Positions 1-8,359 are shown, counted from the first letter of the stretch. The stretch is 64,000 bases of DNA from Planotetraspora sp. A-T 1434 (GCF_025420585.1 NZ_JAOEGB010000007.1:1-64000); one strand, 5' to 3'. Notes: generated from the sequence alone by a model not told the origin. Program-made: numbers and translations.

Positions 1-1
1 C

Positions 2-241
2 GAGATCGCCTTCGACTACGGGATGTTCTGGTTCAAGGGCCAGACCATGGGCACCGGCCAGTGCAACGTGAAGAACTACAACCGGCAGCTCTGCGCGCTC
101 ATCCACGAGGGAAAGGCCCGGCCGTCCTGGGTCGTCTCGCACGAACTGAACCTGGACCAGGCCCCCGACGGCTACGAGCACTTCGACCGGCGGGATCTCG
201 GCTGGACCAAGGTCGTCATCCATCCCGGCCAGCTCAGCTGA
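2..241 (+). CDS. Zinc-dependent alcohol / formaldehyde dehydrogenase, C-terminal part (5' end outside window)
   Basis: Only the last 79 residues are present; the reading frame is open to the window edge. They match the C-terminal cofactor-domain end of medium-chain zinc dehydrogenases of the formaldehyde-dehydrogenase branch: a TMGTGQ turn, a YNRQL helix, a pattern of the type PSWVVSHEL, then DQAPDGYEHFD and a final TKVVIHPG strand. Members oxidise alcohols or formaldehyde with NAD(P) in the cytoplasm. The catalytic and structural zinc ligands lie upstream of the window, so the exact substrate cannot be judged. It ends in TGA, and the next gene lies on the opposite strand. Confidence 0.85.
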   Translation, partial: EIAFDYGMFWFKGQTMGTGQCNVKNYNRQLCALIHEGKARPSWVVSHELNLDQAPDGYEHFDRRDLGWTKVVIHPGQLS

Positions 242-425
242 TACGCGGTGCCCGGCCACCGACGCCAGTGCGCACGCCAACAGCGGCCGGCCCCGGTCGA
301 AGGCCGGCCGCCGCGATGGCGCGTCCATCGCCGGAAGGGTCCCTCTTCGAGCCGCCTTCCACCACGTTGCGGGACCTGCGCCTCATCTCCTAGGAGGGCT
401 GGCGGTTCCTCGACGCTGACGGCTG

Positions 426-776
426 TCACATCAGCTCATCCAGCATGCCGTGCAGGTGGGCGGCGGCCACCTCGATGTCGTCATACTTTCTCTGCGCGGC
501 CCGCACTTCCGCCGCGATGACGCCGCACCGGTGCACCTTGTCGAAGTCGCCGTAGGGGAACTTATAGCGTCCTTTGTTGTCTTCGTCCTGTTCGTCGTCC
601 AACCCGAGGTACCACTTCTGGTACTCACCGAATCCGTGTTGCTCGATAAACGTGTTTTCCTGCGCAGCCGACGGCTGATGTTCGCTCCAGTCATCCATCA
701 CATCCAATACGACCCGCTTCTGCTTGATCAGGTTCTTGGCGTGATCAAACGCCCGCTGATTCAGCCTCACCGCCAT
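426..776 (-). CDS. Conserved small protein of unknown function
   Basis: A 116-residue soluble, charged protein starting MAVRLNQRAFDHAK. It has no signal peptide or membrane segment. A block reading KGRYKFPYGDFDKVHRCG and a His-rich end (AAAHLHGMLDEL) recall a small protein that recurs in actinomycete genomes; I know no function for it. The helical, basic N-terminus and the Asp/Glu-rich middle would fit a nucleic-acid-associated or stress protein, but this is a guess. The gene stands in the same orientation as the 74-residue protein upstream, with 109 bp between them, so the two may be co-transcribed. Confidence 0.7.
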   Translation of the reverse strand: MAVRLNQRAFDHAKNLIKQKRVVLDVMDDWSEHQPSAAQENTFIEQHGFGEYQKWYLGLDDEQDEDNKGRYKFPYGDFDKVHRCGVIAAEVRAAQRKYDDIEVAAAHLHGMLDELM

Positions 777-885
777 GGCCCTTGCCCCGATCTATCCCGC
801 CCAGCAGTCCCTTATTACGCCGGTTGGCGGCCGCGTGGTGGTGCTTGACCGGGATCGTCGCACCGCGCCCACGACCGCGATGCCC

Positions 886-1110
886 TCACTCCTTGGGGAG
901 TCGCTCAGCGAGCAACTGCTTGCCCTGCTCGCCCGTCGAGTGGCAATGGGCCTGGATTCCAGCGAACCAATCGGCGAGTTCCTCGTCGCCTTCGCGCCGA
1001 GCGTCGGCGATGTAGGTCTCCAGCTTCCAGGCCATCCTCAGAGACATGTGGAGCACGGTAATCAGGTCGTAGTGCTTGTCCTTGATCGGGCCTTTCGGCT
1101 GTTGCGACAT
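886..1110 (-). CDS. Conserved small helical protein of unknown function
   Basis: A 74-residue protein starting MSQQPKGPIKDKHYDL, predicted almost wholly helical and without a membrane segment. It has the composition of small actinomycete proteins in which a conserved GPIKDK start precedes a helix rich in Trp, Glu and Asp. The end reads GEQGKQLLAERLPKE. It precedes the 116-residue protein on the same strand. No function is recognised. Coding potential is supported by the clean GC-rich third positions and by the absence of a better ORF on the other strand. Confidence 0.6.
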   Translation of the reverse strand: MSQQPKGPIKDKHYDLITVLHMSLRMAWKLETYIADARREGDEELADWFAGIQAHCHSTGEQGKQLLAERLPKE

Positions 1111-1333
1111 GATCGGTTCCCCCGCCTATCCGACTGGCCGTAACCAGGCTGATGCCCGCCCCTCCGTTGGATAACACTGGTCCCTGGAGATCAGCACGCC
1201 GTCCTGCACCGGCGAGGCGAGTGCGCGAGGTTCTGTTCGATACCCACGTCGGAGCAGGATCGCAGGACGATGTCTGCCGTCTGCTGGCCGCGGCGCTGCG
1301 CTCCGTCCACAGGTGATACCGCTGAACACTACG

Positions 1334-1404
1334 GCGCTCAGCCGGACGTTGCCGACCGGAGCGGGCTCGGCCCACTCCGCGGTCGGCGCCGGCCGGCTGA
1401 GCGC
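1334..1404 (-). terminator. Long nested hairpin after the ABC transporter operon
   Basis: Twelve bases at 1334-1345 (GCGCTCAGCCGG) are perfectly complementary to 1393-1404. Inside them 1351-1357 (GCCGACC) pairs with 1381-1387. The structure begins 5 bp beyond the stop codon of the solute-binding protein gene on the minus strand. There is no U tract, as is usual in actinomycetes, where U-less hairpins are common at gene ends. Confidence 0.65.
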
Positions 1405-1408
1405 GGTG

Positions 1409-3067
1409 TCACTTGCCGGCCTTGTACTTGTCGTAGTCCTTCTGGTTCAGTTCCAGGTACCGCTGCAGGCCGACGCCGTCGAGACCCTTGACGTAGGCGT
1501 CCCAGTCGGTGTCGATGTTCTTCGACCCAGTGATGAAGGCCAGCTGGCCCTGGGCGACATAGCTGTCGAGGTTGGTCTTCAGCGTCGCGAGCTCGGCGCT
1601 GGCGCTCGGGTCCGTCCAGACCGAGACGGTCGGGAAGAACTGCGCCTTGTCCTCATGGCCCTCGTACAGCTTGGTGGCCTGGAACAATCGCCGCTCCAAT
1701 CCCTCCTCGGAGTAGATGTCCTTCGGCACCACCTGGGCATTGCGGTAGGCGAGGGGCATGTTGTACTGCGCCATCGCCTCCCAGGCGATGTTCTTGGGGT
1801 GCTGCGTACCCGGCGTGGGCTTGTACAGCGGCGTGGCCTTGTCGTCAAGCGCGATGTCGCCGGGCCCCGGCTTGGTCCAGCCCACGCCCTCCGGACCCAT
1901 CACCGCGGTCTCGGTGCCCTCGGTCGTGTAGATGTAGTCAAGCATCTTGATCGCCGCGACCTGCGCCTCCTTGCTGGCCTTGTTGGTCAGCATGAAGGTG
2001 AAGGTGCTGGAGCTCGGGTAGTTCAGACTGCTGTAGCTCTTACCGGACGGCCCGGTCAGCGGCGGCGCGGCGTCGTACTGCTTGTCGCGGCCGTCCTTGG
2101 AGCCCAGCTGCACGAAGATGCCCGGGTACAGGAGAGGCGACGAGCCGATCGTGACGGCGTCGGGGTTGTTGCCGATCGCCTGGAGTGCCTCGGCGTTCTG
2201 GGTGAAGGAGGCCTGGTCGATCAGGCCCTCCTTGACCAGCGAGTGGATGTACTTCAGGCCTTCGCGCCACTCGGGCTTGGTCACCGGAGTGGTGACCTTG
2301 TCGCCGTCGAGGGTGAGCAGTCCGAACCCGCCGTTGTTCGCACCGGCCGGGGGGTAGGCGAACGCGCCCATCAGGTAGTCGATCAGGTGACCGTCCTGTG
2401 TGTCGGTGGTCATCGGGATCTCGTCGGCCTTGCCGTTGCCGTTCGGGTCCTTGGTTTTGAAGGCCTTCAGGACCGTGCGAAGCTCCTCTGTGGTCTTCGG
2501 CATCTGCAGGTTGAGCTTCTTCAACCAGGCGCTGTTGATCCACAGCTTGGCCGGGTAATAGCAGTGGAAGCAGTCCGACCATTGCGGCAACGCGTAGATG
2601 TGCCCGTCGGGCGCGGTCGACATCTCCTTGAGCGTCGTGTTGGAGTCCAGCGCCTTCTGGATGTTCGGCGCGTTCTCCTTGATCAGGTTCTCCAGCGGCA
2701 CCGCGACGCCCTGCTTGCCGAGCTTCAGCACCTCGGCCTGGCTGAATCCGTCCACCCAGGGGATCAGCAGGAACAGGTCCGGGTAGTCGCCGCTGGCGAG
2801 CGCGATCTGCCTCTTCTCCTTGGCCGGCCCCGCGTCGTATGTGGTGGTCTGCCAGTGGAACTGGATCTTGAACTTGTCACTCATCAACTTGGTGACCGGG
2901 TTCGTGTCCAGATTCACGTCCGCGCCGGCGGGCGCGAACGTGTTGATGATTACCTTGCCGTCGGCGCCAAGCTTGGGCTTTGAGTCCTCGCTGGAACTGC
3001 AGCCCGCGACGCCCAGTGCCGTGGCGACCGCCAGTGCGGCGGCTGCCCTCGTGAAGCGTATTTCCAT
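1409..3067 (-). CDS. Extracellular solute-binding lipoprotein of an oligosaccharide ABC transporter (LipO/YtcQ type)
   Basis: A 552-residue lipoprotein. A short hydrophobic signal ends in the lipobox VAGC, with the lipidated Cys at residue 23. The mature part is a family-1 type binding protein of the large (about 500 residue) class that works with LplB/LplC permeases, usually for plant-derived oligosaccharides or sugar acids. The ATG at 3067 is chosen because GGAAAG precedes it; an in-frame TTG lies four codons upstream. It is the last gene of a minus-strand operon, 22 bp after the second permease, and is followed by a strong hairpin. No ATPase gene is present, which is normal for this class because MsiK-like ATPases are shared. 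The substrate is not determined. Confidence 0.88.
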   Translation of the reverse strand: MEIRFTRAAAALAVATALGVAGCSSSEDSKPKLGADGKVIINTFAPAGADVNLDTNPVTKLMSDKFKIQFHWQTTTYDAGPAKEKRQIALASGDYPDLFLLIPWVDGFSQAEVLKLGKQGVAVPLENLIKENAPNIQKALDSNTTLKEMSTAPDGHIYALPQWSDCFHCYYPAKLWINSAWLKKLNLQMPKTTEELRTVLKAFKTKDPNGNGKADEIPMTTDTQDGHLIDYLMGAFAYPPAGANNGGFGLLTLDGDKVTTPVTKPEWREGLKYIHSLVKEGLIDQASFTQNAEALQAIGNNPDAVTIGSSPLLYPGIFVQLGSKDGRDKQYDAAPPLTGPSGKSYSSLNYPSSSTFTFMLTNKASKEAQVAAIKMLDYIYTTEGTETAVMGPEGVGWTKPGPGDIALDDKATPLYKPTPGTQHPKNIAWEAMAQYNMPLAYRNAQVVPKDIYSEEGLERRLFQATKLYEGHEDKAQFFPTVSVWTDPSASAELATLKTNLDSYVAQGQLAFITGSKNIDTDWDAYVKGLDGVGLQRYLELNQKDYDKYKAGK

Positions 3068-3089
3068 GGTTCTTTCCAATCGTGAGTTG

Positions 3090-4031
3090 CTAGCCCTTGA
3101 CGGCGCCGACCAGCACGCCCTTGGTGAAGTGGCGGGCGACGAACGGGTAGATGATCAGTACGGGCAGGCTCGAGACGACGATGAGGGCGTACTTCAGGAC
3201 GTTGGCGAGCTGTTGCTGCTGCAGTTGCTGGGCCACGTCCGCGGCGCCGACGTTGCGCTGGTTCAGGATGAGGACGTTCCTGAGCACGATCTGCAGCGGA
3301 AAGAGATCTTGATCCTTGAGATAGACCAGGGCGTCGAAGTAGGTGTTCCACTGGAAGATCACGTACATCAGCGCGAGTACGGCCAGCAGCGGCTTCGACA
3401 GCGGCAGCACCACCGACCGGAGATAGCGAAGCTCGCTCGCCCCGTCCAGCATCGCCGCCTCGTGGAGGTCCTCCGGGATGGAGTTGGCGAAGAACGTGCG
3501 TGCGATGATGACCTGCCAGACGCCGATGGCGTTGGGGATCAGGAGCGCCCAGCGGGTGTTCAGCATGCCGAGGTCCTGGATCACCATGTACGTCGGGATC
3601 AGGCCGCCCGAGAACAGCATGGTGAAGATCAGGCCGGTCATCAGCACGTTGCGCCCGAAGAAGTTCTTGCGCGACAACGGGTAGGCGATGGCGACGGTCA
3701 GCGTGACGCTGATCAGCGTGCCGAAGACGGCGTAGATCAGCGAGTTGTAGTACCCCCGCAGGATCTGCGGATTGTTGAGAGCGACCTCGTAGGCGTGCAG
3801 CGAGAAGTCGACCGGCCAGAAGGTCACCCTGCCCGCGGAGACGGCACTCGCGCTGCTGAGCGAATTGGCGACGATGTAGACCAGCGGCAGCAGTACCAGT
3901 CCCAGGATCACCGCGAGCATGATCGTCACGACGACCACGAACACCCGGTCGCGGAACGGCTCACGGATCCGCTCCTTCGCCACCGGCTTCCGCCGCAGCC
4001 TGGACAGGGGCGACGTCGTCAGCGCGCTCAT
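3090..4031 (-). CDS. Carbohydrate ABC transporter permease (LplC/YtcP type)
   Basis: A 313-residue inner-membrane protein with about six transmembrane helices; the first starts near residue 30 (FVVVVTIMLAVILGLVLLPL). The EAA loop that contacts the ATPase is visible as EDLHEAAMLDGAS. Its ATG overlaps the TGA of the first permease gene (ATGA at 4028-4031), so translation is coupled. A longer open frame runs upstream but is only a shadow of the neighbouring permease. It forms a heterodimer with the LplB-type partner and receives substrate from the lipoprotein encoded next. Confidence 0.92.
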   Translation of the reverse strand: MSALTTSPLSRLRRKPVAKERIREPFRDRVFVVVVTIMLAVILGLVLLPLVYIVANSLSSASAVSAGRVTFWPVDFSLHAYEVALNNPQILRGYYNSLIYAVFGTLISVTLTVAIAYPLSRKNFFGRNVLMTGLIFTMLFSGGLIPTYMVIQDLGMLNTRWALLIPNAIGVWQVIIARTFFANSIPEDLHEAAMLDGASELRYLRSVVLPLSKPLLAVLALMYVIFQWNTYFDALVYLKDQDLFPLQIVLRNVLILNQRNVGAADVAQQLQQQQLANVLKYALIVVSSLPVLIIYPFVARHFTKGVLVGAVKG

Positions 4032-5020
4032 CCCCACAACCCCTTCCCGGTGATGCGCTTGGCGGCGAAGTTGACGAACAGCAGCAGGCAGAGATTGACC
4101 ACCGAGTTGAACAGGCCGACGGCGGTCGCCATGCTGAAGTCCGCGTTGACCAGGCCGGTCTTGTAGACGTAGGTCGCGATGATCTCCGACTGCGCGAGGT
4201 TCAGGTCGTTCTGCAGCAGGAAGGCCTTCTCGAACCCGATCGCCATCATGTTCCCCACGCCGAGCACCAGGATGATCACGGCGGTGGGCATGATTCCCGG
4301 CAGGTCGACGTTCCGGATCCGCTGCCACCGGCTGGCACCGTCGATCTTGGCCGCCTCGTGCAGCGCCGGATCGATACCGGCGAGAGCGGCCATGTAGATG
4401 ACCGCCGAGTAACCCGTGGTCTGCCACACGTCGGACCACACGTAGATGTGCCGGAAGTAGTTCGGATCGCCGAGGAAGTCGACCGCCGGGATCCCGAACA
4501 GGCCGAGCGCGTCGTTCACGATGCCCAGCCGCGGCGACAGAATGAGGATCGTCATCGACACCGCCACGACGGTGGAGATGAAGTAGGGCGCATAGGTGAG
4601 CAACTGGACCGAGCGCTTGAACAAGCCGTCGCGAATCTCGTTCAGCGCTATGGCCAGCACGATCGGGATCGGGAAACTCGCCAGCACCAGGTAGAACGCC
4701 AGGATGAAGGTGTTCTTCAGCAGCGTGCCGAAGACCGGGTTACTGAAGAACAGCTCGAAGTTCTTGAACCCGACCCACTCACTGCCCCAGATCCCCTGAA
4801 CGACGTTGTAGTCCTTGAACGCGATGACGGCGTTGCTGATCGGGATGTACTTGAAGATCACGAAGTACGCCACCGGCACGATCACCAGCAGGTACAGCTG
4901 CCAATAAAGCCGCCAGGAGTGTTGCGCCTCGGCCCAGCGGCTACGCCAATAGCGCGCGGGCGCGTTCCGGCGCCGGCGGGACGGGACCGGCGGGCTCGGG
5001 CGCCGCGTGGTGACCGCCAT
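4028..5020 (-). CDS. Carbohydrate ABC transporter permease (LplB/YteP type)
   Basis: A 330-residue inner-membrane protein. A basic, proline-rich cytoplasmic tail of about 35 residues precedes the first membrane helix (LYLLVIVPVAYFVIFKYIPI), as is typical of the LplB half. The EAA loop reads ALHEAAKIDGASRWQRI. The ATG at 5018-5020 shares one base with the stop of the enolase remnant upstream (TGATG), suggesting it was originally the gene after a complete sugar-acid dehydratase-like enzyme. The promoter region now available to it is that of a broken ROK regulator gene. Confidence 0.92.
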   Translation of the reverse strand: MAVTTRRPSPPVPSRRRRNAPARYWRSRWAEAQHSWRLYWQLYLLVIVPVAYFVIFKYIPISNAVIAFKDYNVVQGIWGSEWVGFKNFELFFSNPVFGTLLKNTFILAFYLVLASFPIPIVLAIALNEIRDGLFKRSVQLLTYAPYFISTVVAVSMTILILSPRLGIVNDALGLFGIPAVDFLGDPNYFRHIYVWSDVWQTTGYSAVIYMAALAGIDPALHEAAKIDGASRWQRIRNVDLPGIMPTAVIILVLGVGNMMAIGFEKAFLLQNDLNLAQSEIIATYVYKTGLVNADFSMATAVGLFNSVVNLCLLLFVNFAAKRITGKGLWG

Positions 5021-5232
5021 CAGTCCACCCGCAGGTCGGCGGCGGCGTCGAGGTCACAGTCCATGCCGATACCGGGTGCGTCCGGCGGCCAGACCCTGCC
5101 GTCCATGATCACTGATCCGGTCCGGGCGATGGCGCCGAGCTGCGGGATGTGCTCGACGAACCTGCCGTTTGGTACAGCACAGGCCAGGCTCATGTGCAGC
5201 TCCATCAGGAAACGGGGTGACCTCACAGTCAC
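5020..5232 (-). pseudogene. C-terminal remnant of a mandelate racemase/muconate-lactonizing (enolase superfamily) enzyme
   Basis: A 70-codon open frame encodes only the end of an enolase-superfamily protein. MSLACAVPNGRFVEHIPQL is followed by a DGRVWPPDAPGIGMD turn, matching the typical HLACAIPN...VEHIPQ...PGLGIDWD finish of acid-sugar dehydratases. The capping domain, the metal-binding acidic residues and the catalytic Lys/His region, more than 300 residues, are missing. It is directly preceded by a truncated ROK gene and directly followed, with one base of overlap, by the LplB-type permease. The layout looks like an internal deletion that joined the two genes. Confidence 0.7.
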
Positions 5233-5378
5233 ACCTGGTCGAGAGGGTTGAGAGGGGATCGAGTGGTTTGAGGTGATTTGAGAGTGCGTGGGATGGTACC
5301 TGTCGCGATATGACCGGCCAGTGGCCGGATCGACGAACGGATTGAGGCCGGCGGGGTCAGGGAACGACGAGCGGACTG

Positions 5379-5600
5379 GAGGCTGACCGGCCGCCCCGCG
5401 CGCCCACCGCCCACAGGAAGCGAGCGGCTGGACGCGGCCGGCTCATGCGGGTAAGCCCTGTCGATGAGCGCGCGAGCGGCCCTGGTGACGGCGACGGAGA
5501 ACAGCTGGAGCCGGCGCGCGAGGCTTACCCGAGTGAGTGGGCCCTGGGTCAGCATCGCTGTGATCACCGCCGTGAACACAGCCATTGCCGCCAGTGTCAC
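5379..5600 (-). pseudogene. N-terminal winged-helix remnant of a ROK-family repressor
   Basis: About 74 codons encode the DNA-binding end of a ROK regulator: a first helix (AVFTAVITAMLTQGPLTRVS), the HTH block LARRLQLFSVAVTRAARALI, then a GGGRAGRPVSL linker of the type that normally leads into the sugar-kinase fold. After the linker the similarity stops and the frame runs through about 50 low-complexity codons towards the enolase fragment. The usual small residue at the HTH turn is Phe here, compatible with decay. Intact ROK repressors are about 380-400 residues long and often control adjacent sugar ABC genes. Confidence 0.55.
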
Positions 5601-5869
5601 AGCGGGCTAAGCCGTGCCTTGCGGGAAACATAGGCGAAACGTAGGAGCAATATTTAACTTCGTCAAGTATTGATTTCGGCTCCAGACCGGTCCTACGCTC
5701 GGCGGCACCCCTGCGCCTGTCGCCCGCCGCAGAACCGAGGACCTGATGCCCGCGTGCTGTTCGACCCCGATCACCACCTGTGGCTGCCGCGCGGCCCGGC
5801 AACCGCGTACGCCGCCCGGCTCGCCGAGGACGGCGCGTCCGCGGTGCCATCAGCTCTAGGGTGAAGTCC

Positions 5870-6562
5870 ATGTCCGAACGACCGACGGCGCTCGTCACGG
5901 GCGCCTCACGCGGGATCGGGGCTGCCGTGGCCCAGGCCCTCGCCCCTACGTACGACCTGGTCCTTGGCGGCCGGGACCGCGCGGCACTGGACGCCCTGTG
6001 CGCCGAGCTGCCTCATGCCCGCCCGTGGGCGGTCGAGCTCACCGAGGTGACCGCAGCCGACGTCGAGGGGATCGACCGGCTCGACCTGCTCGTCCACAGC
6101 GCCGGGATCGCCCGGCTCGGCGCCCTGGCCGAGACCCCCGTGGAAGTCTGGCGGCGGACGTTGGAGGTGAACGTCACCGCTGTGGCCGAGCTGACACGGC
6201 TGCTGCTCCCCGCGCTCCGGGCGGCTCGGGGCCACGTCGTTCTGATCAACTCGGGTAGCGGGCAGCGGGCCAACCCCAACTGGGGGGCCTACGCGGCGAG
6301 CAAGTTCGCCCTGCGCGCCTACGCCGATGTCCTCCGTGAGGAAGAGCACCACGAAGGCATCCGGGTCACCTCGATCTACCCCGGACGGGTTGACACCGAC
6401 ATGCAGAGGGACGTCCGCGCCCAGGAGTCCGGCCCGTACGAGCCGGACAGGTACCTCGAGGCCGGCTCGGTCGCGCGTGCCGTGCTGGCCGCCGTGACCG
6501 CGACGCCCGACGCCCACATGACCGAGATCAGCGTGCGTCCCTCGGCCGGTCCTACGCGATGA
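5870..6562 (+). CDS. Short-chain dehydrogenase/reductase (SDR)
   Basis: A 230-residue classical SDR. The cofactor motif TGASRGIG lies at residues 10-17, the HSAG strand at 76-79, and the catalytic Tyr141 and Lys145 lie in YAASK, with Ser128/Ser130 in the preceding NSGSG stretch. The IYPGRVDTDM segment after the catalytic helix is typical. It should act in the cytoplasm on an unknown alcohol/ketone with NAD(P). ATG 5870 is chosen over an upstream in-frame start because similarity begins at ERPTALVTG. It is convergent with the cytochrome b gene. The 36 bp between them contain a GGGCAC/GTGCCC palindrome at 6565-6576. Confidence 0.92.
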   Translation: MSERPTALVTGASRGIGAAVAQALAPTYDLVLGGRDRAALDALCAELPHARPWAVELTEVTAADVEGIDRLDLLVHSAGIARLGALAETPVEVWRRTLEVNVTAVAELTRLLLPALRAARGHVVLINSGSGQRANPNWGAYAASKFALRAYADVLREEEHHEGIRVTSIYPGRVDTDMQRDVRAQESGPYEPDRYLEAGSVARAVLAAVTATPDAHMTEISVRPSAGPTR

Positions 6563-6602
6563 ACGGGCACGTGCCCCTTCTTGATCTTGTGCTGCCCTCA
6601 GA

Positions 6603-7280
6603 CTAGTGCTGGCTCGGACGAGATCCCGCGGTGTGGTCCTCCTCCAGCCACTTGGAGTGCCACCTCTTCGCCCAGGCCCGTTCCACGTAGCCTGTGCGCA
6701 TCCCCCGCCGTGCGTGCGGATCCCGGTAGGCCATTCGCATGTGCCCGATCAGGACGAGGCCGATGGCCAGGGCCGTCACATCGTGCACGAAGATGGCGCT
6801 CGTCCGGGAGATCACCGGCAGGAGTCCGGTGAACCACATCAGCAGACCCGTGACCATCATGATGGGCACAGCTCCGGCGATCCACCCGGCGTAGATCTTC
6901 TGCCCGGCATTGAACTTGCCGGCAGGCCGTTCGGCAGGCGAGGTCCAGCCTTTACGAACCGCTCGCAGCCACTCCTTGTCGTACCGCGCCAATCGGTTCA
7001 GTCTGCGTAGATCGGCGCGGAACGCGGACGAGGCCAGGCCGAGAAGGAACGGCGCCGGCAGCAGGATCCCCGACCACTCGTGGACGACGACCACCAGGTG
7101 GCGGCGTCCGACCAGTTCAGCGAGCGGCTGCAGATACAGACAGGCCGCCGCCCCGACGCACAGCAGCATGAGCCCGGCCGTGGCACGGTGGACCAGCCGC
7201 TCGGCTCGGGTGAACCGCAATATGCGCCGGGAGCGCTCAGGCGGAGCCGTGGTGCCCGTCAAGCCAACCGTCGACGTCAT
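6603..7280 (-). CDS. Cytochrome b561/formate dehydrogenase gamma-like membrane subunit
   Basis: A 225-residue membrane protein with four predicted helices. Histidines suited to haem b ligation sit in helix 1 (RLVHRATAGLMLL), helix 2 (VVVHEWSGILLP) and the fourth helix (FVHDVTALAIGLVLIGHMRM). Charged loops such as ARYDKEWLRAVRKGW match the gamma subunit of formate dehydrogenase and cytochrome b of molybdenum reductases. Its start lies 44 bp inside the end of the molybdoenzyme gene, so the two are translationally linked. Role: quinone-linked electron transfer to or from the molybdopterin domain at the outer membrane face. Confidence 0.85.
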   Translation of the reverse strand: MTSTVGLTGTTAPPERSRRILRFTRAERLVHRATAGLMLLCVGAAACLYLQPLAELVGRRHLVVVVHEWSGILLPAPFLLGLASSAFRADLRRLNRLARYDKEWLRAVRKGWTSPAERPAGKFNAGQKIYAGWIAGAVPIMMVTGLLMWFTGLLPVISRTSAIFVHDVTALAIGLVLIGHMRMAYRDPHARRGMRTGYVERAWAKRWHSKWLEEDHTAGSRPSQH

Positions 7281-7959
7281 AGCCGTACTCCTCCCAATAA
7301 CCAGGGATGACCTTGTCGGTCACCGAGATGCCGGAAAGCCATTTGGCCGACTTGTAGAAGTACATCGGCGCCGCGTACAGCCGCACGGGCCCACCATGAG
7401 CGTGAGTGAGCGGCTTGTCCTGCATCTTCAGGGCCACCAGCACATCGGAACGGCGTGCCTGCGCGAGCGTGAGGCTTTCGCTGTACACGCCGTCGAAGCA
7501 GGTGAAGCGGACCGCCTGAGCCCCAGGTCGCACGCCGGCCGCGTCGAGGAGGTGCGAGAGCAACACCCCTTCGAAGGGCGTTCCCGGGACCCCCCAGCCG
7601 TCGGTGCACCGCACATCACCGACGATCCGGGTCTGCGGCAACTCTCGCAGGGCATCGAGCGTGTACGTCCCGGGGCGGTCGACGAGGCCATCGATGGTCA
7701 GCTGGTAATTCGTATCGTCCTTCCGGGGCACCGAGCCCGCGACGCTGAAATAGCGGAAGCCACCCGGATTGGGCAGCACCCCCGTCAAACCGGTGGGGTC
7801 CTTCTGCGAGACGGCCTCGAGGACCTTCCCCCAGCCACCCTGCACGTACGGCGCGGCGACAAGGCCCGCGGCGCCGGCGCCGAGCATCGACAACATCACC
7901 CGTCGCGCGATGGGGGGGCCGCTTTCGGCTCCATTTCGTGAATCAGACATATCGCCCAT
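7237..7959 (-). CDS. Tat-exported molybdopterin-dependent oxidoreductase (sulfite oxidase/MsrP fold)
   Basis: A 240-residue protein. A short Tat-like signal (ARR at 18-20 followed by VMLSMLGAGAAGLVAAP) precedes a sulfite-oxidase-type molybdopterin domain. Cys118 in DVRCTDGW is the expected Mo ligand, followed by the conserved GVPGTPFEGVLL and HGGPVRLYAAPMYFYKSAKW blocks. The overlap with the cytochrome b gene downstream makes a two-subunit respiratory enzyme likely, analogous to the MsrPQ or YedYZ pair but with a different cytochrome partner. Substrate unknown; a sulfoxide, sulfite or N-oxide is possible. Two ATGs (7959, 7950) are equally plausible starts. Confidence 0.88.
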   Translation of the reverse strand: MGDMSDSRNGAESGPPIARRVMLSMLGAGAAGLVAAPYVQGGWGKVLEAVSQKDPTGLTGVLPNPGGFRYFSVAGSVPRKDDTNYQLTIDGLVDRPGTYTLDALRELPQTRIVGDVRCTDGWGVPGTPFEGVLLSHLLDAAGVRPGAQAVRFTCFDGVYSESLTLAQARRSDVLVALKMQDKPLTHAHGGPVRLYAAPMYFYKSAKWLSGISVTDKVIPGYWEEYGYDVDGWLDGHHGSA

Positions 7960-8256
7960 TCGAGCAGGTCGCCATCCTCATGGCCAGCGGCGACGGATGG
8001 CCGTAAGACTTCCGTCAGCTTTGCTCAGGTGCCTGGCATGGCACGCGAGCGCGGGGAGGGCTACGACGGCGCGGCGCTCGCAGTGGTGAACTCCGCATGC
8101 CACCCGCCGTTCCGCAGCTCAGCGCCGAGGGCCGGTGGACCGAGGCGACCCCGGCGCAGTCGCAGGACAGCGGAGCCCGGGACCCTCTCCGGGCGAGGCG
8201 CCGATCGGCTGAGCACTCCTTCCCATGCCCCTGGCGCGGCTCGCACCGTCACCACC
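7960..8256. other. Intergenic region between molybdoenzyme and ohr genes
   Basis: Together with the promoter region that follows, about 400 bp lie between the divergent starts at 7959 and 8360. Open frames exist on both strands, but none shows a ribosome site, a conserved motif or a hydrophobic signature. I see no gene here. Confidence 0.5.
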
Positions 8257-8286
8257 TTGACAGGTGACTCCCGATATGGCCAACAT
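8257..8286 (+). promoter_or_regulatory. Probable housekeeping promoter for ohr
   Basis: TTGACA at 8257-8262 and CAACAT at 8281-8286 are separated by 18 bp and lie about 70 bp upstream of the ohr start. A GTGACT element at 8264-8269 and an inexact inverse, AGTCATCAC, at 8287-8295 flank the -10 region and could bind a regulator. No OhrR gene is next door. Confidence 0.45.
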
Positions 8287-8359
8287 AGTCATCACTTAGA
8301 CCGGTGACGCACGCGAAGTGTGCCAGTTCGGATGAGCTCCCGCCAGGAAGGAAACAGCC

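Noticed and set aside
1313-2983. 556-codon ORF on the plus strand
   Set aside because: It is the antisense shadow of the solute-binding protein gene in GC-rich DNA; low-complexity composition and no domain.
5670-5864. 64-codon ORF with a DPDHHLWLPRG segment
   Set aside because: No ribosome site and no continuation; it could be a remnant, but the evidence is too thin to annotate.
6565-6576. GGGCACGTGCCC palindrome as a terminator between SDR and cytochrome b genes
   Set aside because: It has no loop bases and would form only a four-base stem; mentioned in the SDR entry but not called.
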